Source: Desmodesmus armatus (Eukaryota > Chlorophyta > Chlorophyceae > Sphaeropleales > Scenedesmaceae). Taken from it: a stretch of 64,000 nt of DNA. Shown in pieces: positions 56,989 to 64,000 of this stretch. The notes below the pieces were generated by a model. It saw nothing but the letters and a program-made list of their open reading frames with translations. It searched no databases and had not been told where the DNA came from. Position 1 is the stretch's first letter; each line of letters begins with the position of its first letter. The stretch spans positions 124,001 through 188,000 of the forward strand of contig VIIQ02000161.1 of NCBI GenBank assembly GCA_007449985.2, read 5' to 3'. Both the position numbers and the translations under genes were made by a program.

Positions 56989-59377
56989 ATGAGCGAGGCA
57001 GCACTTGCACGGGCGCCTCATGTGGCTGATGCTGCTACTGTCTTGTGCATGGAGGATTCCTCCTGTGCTGTGGCACTGGGCTTGGAGCATGTCCTGCAGG
57101 CCATCCTGTCTCACCTTTACTACAGATCGCATTCGTTCAGCTGCTTTTGTGTGCCGGCAGTGGAGCACAGCAGCGGCACAGGTGACAGCAGATGAGGGCA
57201 TGCAGCTGTACTTTGACGATTGCTGGAGCGAGGATGAGCGCCTTGGCGAGTCAGCTCTGAGTCTTTTTCTCAGCAAGTATGGCCACAGGGTGCACAGCTT
57301 CAACATGCATGGTAGTATGCTTATGCGTAAAGAACCCCAGCCCTTCATGTCAACACTGCCTCGCCTGACCACCCTGGAGCTGTGCTGCATGAGGATGTCA
57401 CCAGAGCTGCTGAGCTTCCTGGCTGCAAATTTCAAGGTGGGTGCCACCAGTCATCTGCATCAACGGGTCAGCACACTGCAACAAACCCCATGTCTAAGCA
57501 GTCACTGCTTCACCAAGTCACCAAGTTGGTGTGGTGTGCTGGCCTGTAATGCTGGTTGCAGGAACTGCGCCGCTTGACTTTCAGGCACATGAGGATGGAT
57601 GTGCAGGAGCAGCCTGCTCCTGTGACTGACTCTGAGGCTGATTCTGAGACTGACTCTGAGACCGCCTTTGAGATTGCAGAGGCCACCTATGGACCCTACA
57701 ATGAGGCATGGCAGCAAGTCTGGGGGGGCTGCCCACATCTGTCATATGTCAACGTTGAAAAGTGAGGCAGTAGGACTCCTGCCAAGAGTGGCCCTGCTAT
57801 CAGGCTCAGATTCCCACTTCACCTGCATAAGTGCCATCACCAGCAGACCAATGGCACGTGCGCTGTGCATTATCAACAAGGGTTTGCAGGACATGGCATG
57901 CGCAATGTTATCAACAGTGATTGTTCGCAGACATGCCCACCCTGCACACGCAGTGAACCACACTCTGGAAACCAGCTTCTTCCGACTTCTGTACAGTGTT
58001 CATATTGTGTACCTGATGTGTGACACACTCATACCGTGCTGGCCCTATGTGTGGATGCAGGTGTGACATGCAGAGCGAGGCCCTCAAAGGGGTGACCGCC
58101 CTGCAGCACCTCACGGAGCTTGTGCTTATCGGCAACCCCCTGCGCACAGCATCCTACCTCAACCCGCTGCCGCCGAACCTTTCGGCCCTCACCCTCGCCC
58201 CAGGCAGCATTTATGCGTGCAACCTCAGACCAGACTTCAGCGCAGCACTATGTCAACAAACACCACAGCAGGATGCACGATGCCAACCCCAGCAAGCCCA
58301 AAGGCAGCACCAACAGCACCAAGTCAGTCAATGGCAGCAGCTTTGTGTCTTGAACATCTCTGGCATGGACCTGCATGAGCCATCTGTCCTGAGCAGCCTC
58401 ACCAGCCTTACTGCCCTGCGCGCAGCTTGCCTGCATACAAGGAAGGGGGGGGAGCTGTTGGGTGTGCTGCCATGCCTGCGCAAGCTGCGGTACCTGGACA
58501 TCGGCAAAAAGGAGCAGTATGGCCCTTACTTCTGCCTTGGCACAGCCGACTTTGAGCGCTTGGTCTCTGGCTGCCCCGACCTGGAGTGGCTGTCAGTAGC
58601 TGCAATGCCTCGGCCCGCTGCCACTACGCCAGCATGGCAATTTTGGGAGCCGGGTGAGGAGCGGCCTCCACCTCTGCCTCAGCCAGAGCCATGCAGCCTG
58701 CTGCCCCTGCAGGACGCCACACGTCTGACAAGCCTAACTCTCTGGGCCAACGAGCTGCTGCAGGACAGTCATCTGTCAGAGCTTGCACAAATCACACGAC
58801 TGCAGTTTCTTCAGATCACTGGGTCTGGTAGTTCCATCACGGACAAGGGCATCCAGGAGCTGACCCAGCTTACCGCCCTGACCAGCCTTAGGGTGGATGC
58901 GGGACGTGCTCCCTTGGTCACCATTGCGACTAAGAAGTGGGCAGACTGTTATGTGTACTACCGCAGTCGCACCATGGAAGAGATAGCACGTCAGGTGAGT
59001 TGTTGATAGTATGGCCCTGCACACATGGGCACAGTGGCCCTAGCTAGTCGAGCTTCGTTCATACTGTGCCACAGTGCTGCAGTGCAGCCCTGTGTGCAGA
59101 CAGGCCTGCCAACATTCTTAAAGACTGTTAAGAGCTACTAGCTTTACGGCAGCCACGCACACCTCCAGTTCACTGATGACTGCGATTACCTCCCTGTGTC
59201 TGTCTTCCCTTGTATAACCCTCTCTGTGTGTTGTTGTGCTTGCAGCCTGGTCCTGATTGCAGTGTGAGTCAGCAGCTGGCAAACCGCTTCGCGCGCAGCT
59301 CAGTGCTGCACCCTAGCAAGCCCAGCGGTGATGATGACGTCCAGGCTGATGCTGCCGCTGGTTCTGGTGTCCCTTGA
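56989..59377 (+). CDS. F-box/LRR protein, copy D (one 2-nt deletion in the F-box)
   Basis: Exons 56989-57436, 57562-57761, 58061-58994 and 59246-59377. Compared with the other copies, about two bases are missing near 57121-57126 (TACAGATCGC against TACCGTGATCGC in copy A), which shifts the frame inside the F-box; everything after it is open. Exon 2 contains an acidic Ser-Glu-Thr-Asp repeat (DSEADSETDSETAFE) absent from the other copies. Exon 3 has regular LRRs (LQHLTELVLIGNPL, LRKLRYLDIG, LTSLTLWANELLQ, LTALTSLRVD), and exon 4 has SVSQQLANRFARSSVLHP with an Asp/Ala tail. It may be a young pseudogene, or the deletion may be a consensus error. Confidence 0.75.
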
Positions 59378-60929
59378 GTTTCAGCGCAAGTGGATGAGGA
59401 CCATAAAACCCCCAGTTGTTTGCGTTTGTTGTGTGCTGTAGCTACAGCGACGGCACAGGTCATTGATTGGGTACTGCGCCTGGCACACTGGCAGCAGATG
59501 GCAACGGGTGGTAGCACAGGTATCCACCATGCCACATGTGTGTCCCACCTGGTGCGCCACCAGCCACGGGTGGCAGATGCAAGGGGTTGGGGCCCAGCGG
59601 CAGGCATGGAGCAGCTCGGATGGTGTCCTCCTGCTTCATTTGCGTTACCGAGTGCTGGGGTTCATTTCTGCAAGCCAGTGAGTGCGTGCATTTGGGCTAC
59701 TGAGTGAGCGTTGTGATGATTTTATGAGCTGGATCTGAGAGGTGACCAAAACTCTCAACACCAGATGGCTTGTAGTCAGTGCACACCTTGTACCAAGGCT
59801 CAGAGCCTTGGCTTTGCTTGTGCTGTACACAGTGTTGCCTCGACGGCCATACTGTCTTTGACTGTGGTTTGCAGTGCGCACCAAGCACCGGCTGCAGTTT
59901 GCTTTCACAGAGAGTTGCTCTCTCAGTGACGTCGACGGCTGGGAGCCCCCAGTGGGAGCATATGTCGTGTGATTTCGGGTCGCAGTATGCTTCACACGGT
60001 GTGAGTGGCACTGGCATGGTTATGATCACCAGCAACTCGTGCATGGCTGGTACGGCTGTGCTGTCAGTGTGACAGTAAATTACGGATGGGATATCTCTTG
60101 CCCTTGTGTGTCATTGAACCGGGGTTGGAGATATACCACTTGCAGCACCCCCGTCAGCACATACATACAGAATGATTGACATGTGTAGAGTGCTTCGCTG
60201 TGGGCACAGCAAATTGCAGTCAAGTGGAAACAATGGAAAATTTACAGAGTGAGGTTATTGTATACAGACAAACAGACTGCAGCCATAATAGCCCCTCTCC
60301 AAATGAAAAGACACGCCCTGCAAGACATGTACAGGACAGAACATGCATGTACAGGACAGAAACATGATGGCCGTGCCACTGACTTGTGATGTCGACACCT
60401 TTAGAAAACACATTTCACATGTCACATTGGGTTGCACAAAGAATCACACAAGTGCGGCAGTAGAGCAGCACCCACTTGCATGCGCACGAATGCAAGCATG
60501 CCTGCAGCCAGCCACACTATCAGCTGGCAGGAGATGACATACCAATGTGGCACAGCAATATGCTCTCTGACAAGATAGAAAAAACGCCGTGCACATCCCT
60601 GATGGTGCTGACACCCTGTGCAGGGAGCAACTAGCATGGTGCTTCCTGTCCCACATGCCAGAGATGCAGCAGCAGCAGCCCCACGCCGAGTTGCCGACTT
60701 TGAAAAGTGGTGCCTGGCGGCCAGGGTACTTTAGCACCCAATGGCCCATCTGGTTGGTCCACCAGCATAGCGCCAACCCAACCCAATGCAGCAAGTGTTG
60801 CATGTGCATATGTGCTGTGTTCACTTCCAGCGTCCATGCTGTCCCAGCTCCCTGCTTGACAGGAAGCCTCTCAACACCACGCGGCATGCTTGCTGCTGCT
60901 GCTGCCGCCACTTGACCGCCCAATTTTGC

Positions 60930-60972
<43 letters not shown>

Positions 60973-61126
60973 AGAGGACCAAGCCTAATAGATCACAAGA
61001 AGACGCCGGCAACACACGTTGCATTGCTGCAAGTGGCATGTAAATAGTTTGCTGATATCACAAGCACACCAATAGGCTGCATTGCCAGCTATGAGCACAA
61101 TAAACCACACCTGCAGGAGTCACACA
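59378..61126. other. Intergenic region
   Basis: 1.7 kb between copy D and the DUF1232 gene, which converge here. It contains a pure (CTG)13 tract at 60931-60969. Open frames are short or compositionally biased; nothing is supported. Confidence 0.45.
60931..60969. repeat. (CTG)13 microsatellite
   Basis: Thirteen perfect CTG units, the longest pure run in the window, outside any gene I can support. Confidence 0.95.
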
Positions 61127-63064
61127 TCACACTATCTCATCATCTGATGAGTCATACCCAGCCAACAGCGCCCCGCCCACCACTTCCCGCCTCTTCCGTT
61201 CAAACCGCACCCTCATCACCGCCCACACCACAAACACCAGCAGCGCCGCCCAGCCAGTCACCCCCACCACCCACCACTGCCACTCCTGCAGTATCGGGCT
61301 GCCATAAGTTGCTATCAGCCAGTGCTCAAGCAGCAATAGGCCTGCACACCACATGACAAACACTAGAGATGCCACCACCCAGTTTTTGTGCAGCAGCAGG
61401 GGCTCTGCTGCTGCCCGTTCGCGGCTGTCTTCCATCACCTGCGGCAGCAATGGCCGGCGGCAGCAGCGACGGCAACAGCAGCGGCAGCAATGGCGTCAAT
61501 TGGTGACAGGACTCCTGTCATCTCATGTAAATGCGGCTCACTACTGCTGCTCACTGAGCTTGAAGTGGAGCTTGACACCAGCAATGGCAGACACTCCCTC
61601 TCTCCCTCCCTCCTCCACATTTCACCCCTGCGCCAACCTGACCCCCCACACAACTTCATGGCACAACATACCCCCCCCCTGGCCCCCAACCTTGGATGGT
61701 TGCATTGGCTGGATGCACCCCATGTGTCTACACACAACTACCTGAGCAGGAATGAGCTTGTAGGACAGCCACAGCCCCAATGGCAGCAGCAGCATGTCAT
61801 CTAGGAATCCCAGCACAGGGATAAAGTCAGGGATGAGGTCAAGTGGTGACAGGGCATAGGCCAGCACCATCCAGGGCAGCAGCTTCGACAGCAGGGGGGT
61901 ACGGGGGTCGTGTACTGCATAGTACAGGGCCAATACGTCCCGCTTGAGCTGCTTCACTGCTGCCTTGAAACGGGGCCAGCAGCCGGTGGGCGGTGGGCAT
62001 GGATCTGCAGGGGTGGGGCAGAAAGGACGCTCTTTGAGATGCAAGTAAGGAAGAAGGAAGGCGCAACACTCATTGAGACATCTTGGCTGGTGCCGAACGT
62101 GACGCTGCGGAAGCTGCGTTACTGCTGCCATTTGCCCTGTCCCCCACCTGGCGCTCAGCCTCACGCCTCACGCCCAGGCGCTTATATGCATGCCACTTCC
62201 CCTGTCGGAGTGCCTTGTCATGCCTACGGCTGCCACACCACACTGCTAGTGTGCAGTGCAGATGCGCTCTCCCTCCCTGCCCAACCCCTTCGCCGCTCCA
62301 CACTGTCCTCCTGCCCCTTATGGCCCCTCACCGATGTCCACCTGCCCCATCAAGCTGCCCTTCAAGCTGCCCCATCAAGCTGCCCTTCCAAACTGCACAT
62401 GCATTCAACTCCACATGCCGCAGGCCTCCCTTCCCCCCCCCCGCTATCACTTACGCCTGATACTGCACACCTGCTCCCCCCACACCCCTGCCCGCTTCAT
62501 CCCTGCTGCTGCTCACAGCCCCCCCCCCCCCCCCCGCACTCCCCCCCTTGGCACGTGTCTAACACTGCCACTGCTACTTCATATAGCATGCTCATTCCAC
62601 AGCCACCTTTATCCTTTATACCCTCCCCCCACCCCCACGCAGACACGCGCAGCACTGCAGCCCCCTGTCCCACCTGCCGCTGCCGCCTCGCACTGTGCTA
62701 TGCTGATGTCCCCCGCACTGGATGAGGGGTGCAGGTGGTGCACCACGGCAATAGCGTCATCCGAAGGGAATGACACAGACCGCTTGTACGGCCGTGGCTG
62801 GGAGGAGGGCTCACAATCCACAAACTCGTCTGTATCACCAGAACAGCTGGCCTCTGTTAGAGAGGGTCCGGCAGGTGCTGACGTGCTGCTGTTGCTGCAA
62901 TTTGGACAGTCCAATTGCGTGTGCTGATTGTCCTGCAGCATTATATGTTGCTGCTGGGGCTGCTGCTGCGCGTGCTGGTGTGGGGTGTGATCGCCACCCT
63001 GGCACTCGGGCTGCTGCTGGTGCTGCCAGTGCTGCTGCTGTTGCTGGTTGTCCTCCTGAGGCAT
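61127..63064 (-). CDS. DUF1232 (YkvA-like) membrane protein, 3 exons, 321 aa
   Basis: Exons 63064-62674, 62004-61742 and 61438-61127 join in frame (966 nt). Exon 1 is a Gln/His-rich, probably disordered N-terminus (residues 1-130) with an acidic SGDTDEFVDCEP stretch. Exon 2 carries the DUF1232 signature: LLPWMVLAYALSPLDLIPDFIPVLGFLDD, whose D-x-I-P-D motif is characteristic. Exon 3 adds two further hydrophobic segments (VVASLVFVMWCAGLLLLEHW and WWVVGVTGWAALLVFVVWAV) and an acidic end (DSSDDEIV). The biochemical role of DUF1232 proteins is not established; some plant members are reported as membrane proteins. The start is the first ATG of the Gln-rich frame and is the least certain part. Intron 1 includes a run of 17 C. 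Confidence 0.82.
62519..62535. repeat. Poly-C run (17 C) in intron 1 of the DUF1232 gene
   Basis: An uninterrupted C homopolymer inside a C-rich stretch (62440-62540). Sequencing length errors are likely here. Confidence 0.9.
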
Positions 63065-63458
63065 TTGGGATGGCTGTATGACTGATCTTTTGATGCAGAA
63101 GACCTTCTTTGCTGGCAGAGGACAAACTTTGACTACTGACTGACACTCTCAGGGTGACCCCCCTTGTGCTGTAGCAGCAGGAGTAGCAAGGGGCAGCAGG
63201 GCTGTCATAAGCTGCTGAAATACGTTGATGACATTTAGGATTGCCACAATCATCCTGAACTCAATAAAATCAGGGTCACGCAATACGTTGGACCCTGCCC
63301 GGGTTTGATCGCTGACGAAATGCTACCGACAACAGCCGACGAATCACACAACCATACCTTTGTGTATGGTTCTTTATTTGCCAGTTTCTGCACTTCCCGC
63401 AAGTCGTGCTCAGCTTGATACTGACGAGAGGGAGTGATCTGGGAACAGCAAAGTCAGC
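63065..63458. other. Divergent upstream region of the DUF1232 and UMP1 genes
   Basis: About 390 bp that must hold both promoters. No further feature is recognised. Confidence 0.5.
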
Positions 63459-63887
63459 ATGGACGTCTCATCCGGGTCCGGTCTGCCGTTTCAGTCACAG
63501 GCACACGATGCCATGCGTAATGGTCTTGCCAGCTTGAAGGAGGACGCCCTGCAGAAGCACCCTGTCAACACCATCCAGGACTCAACAGCAGTGCCCGGCA
63601 CACAGTACACCAACCCCCAGATGATGCGTGACCTGTATGGCATCGCCTTCCCAGCACGTGTCGACATCGAGAAGCAGATCCTCAGCAAGTTCGGCCGGCT
63701 TCCTGGACTGGCCTCATCAAGGCTGGGCCTGGAGAGCTTGACAGGAGAGCTTGATCACTTTGCCTTTGAGTCCTACCTGGGCCTTCCAGAGTTCTCTGAG
63801 CAGATGCCAGTGGACATGCACTCGCAGATGGAGCAGCGGTTAGGCATGGCCAGCAGCACCAAGCCCTTGGCACGCGGCATGTTCTAA
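63459..63887 (+). CDS. UMP1: Proteasome maturation factor UMP1/POMP, single exon, 142 aa
   Basis: The single open frame matches plant-type UMP1 throughout: MRNGLASLKEDALQKHPV near the N-terminus, MRDLYGIAFPARVDIEKQIL in the middle, then LPGLASSRLGLESLTG and PVDMHSQMEQRLGM towards the end. UMP1 chaperones assembly of the 20S proteasome and is degraded inside the finished particle. The length is normal for the family, and ATG 63459 is the first start in the frame. It is the only confidently identified intronless gene of the window. Confidence 0.93.
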   Translation: MDVSSGSGLPFQSQAHDAMRNGLASLKEDALQKHPVNTIQDSTAVPGTQYTNPQMMRDLYGIAFPARVDIEKQILSKFGRLPGLASSRLGLESLTGELDHFAFESYLGLPEFSEQMPVDMHSQMEQRLGMASSTKPLARGMF

Positions 63888-64000
63888 GGTGCGACAGCGG
63901 CAGTGGTGTTTGGGCCTTGGGTGGCTGCGTGTGTGCTTTGATGCCTTGTGACCTCCCACAGTGGCCATGCTGTTGCAGCAGCGGCAGGGACCTCCCACAG
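63888..64000. other. 3' flank of UMP1
   Basis: Window end. CGGCAG/GACCTCCCACAG blocks repeat; nothing else is seen. Confidence 0.4.

Noticed and set aside
62070..62303. Possible extra exon of the DUF1232 gene (RRHDKALRQGKW...)
   Set aside because: Neither end fits the phase of its neighbours, whereas joining 62674 directly to 62004 keeps the frame.

Overview
This 64 kb window is eukaryotic nuclear DNA, most likely from a chlorophyte green alga (Chlorophyceae-like). The genes are split into many short exons with GT-AG junctions that keep the reading frame. Coding sequence is GC-rich, CTG/CAG microsatellites are everywhere (often just before 3' splice sites), and the recognisable proteins are eukaryotic housekeeping factors closest in character to plant and algal families. 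I found no rRNA gene, CRISPR array, operon or virus. I could not screen reliably for tRNAs by eye.

Layout. 1-8 kb: two secreted-protein genes on the plus strand, an orphan (1120-3387) and an M43 pappalysin-like metallopeptidase (5095-7730). 8.8-9.0 kb: a decayed copy of one PRP19 exon. 10-18.3 kb: two tandem F-box/LRR paralogues on the minus strand (A and B); B carries a 1.4 kb fold-back element in its first intron. 19.3-23.8 kb: PRP19 (U-box/WD40, minus). 24.5-26.7 kb: SWC5/CFDP1 (BCNT domain, plus). 27.3-35.0 kb: importin-11 (plus, 15 exons). 36.2-41.3 kb: a secreted multi-Kazal protease inhibitor (plus). 43.2-45.2 kb: a BTB/BACK protein (plus). 46.2-47.7 kb: a Ser-rich orphan (minus). 47.7-49.6 kb: a roughly 735-bp tandem repeat with coding character. 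49.9-52.4 kb: a retropepsin-like aspartic peptidase homologue (minus). 53.0-59.4 kb: two more F-box/LRR paralogues on the plus strand (C, degraded; D, one frameshift). 61.1-63.1 kb: a DUF1232 membrane protein (minus). 63.5-63.9 kb: the proteasome maturation factor UMP1 (plus).

Several genes touch protein turnover and ubiquitin (PRP19 U-box, four F-box proteins, BTB, UMP1, two peptidases and a Kazal inhibitor), but eukaryotic neighbours need not be functionally linked, and I infer no joint pathway.

The most interesting signals are non-coding. (i) A short dispersed element occurs in three copies, each bounded by its own 16-18 bp direct repeat and sharing one end, as expected of 5'-truncated insertions made by target-primed reverse transcription. 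(ii) An E2F-like TTYCCCGCC site lies 225-236 bp upstream of the start codon in all four F-box/LRR paralogues. (iii) The fold-back element in copy B is flanked by a duplicated piece of intron. (iv) Tandem duplications spanning 5' splice sites occur in two unrelated genes. (v) Single-base frameshifts interrupt PRP19 and the BTB gene, although other long genes in the window are clean.
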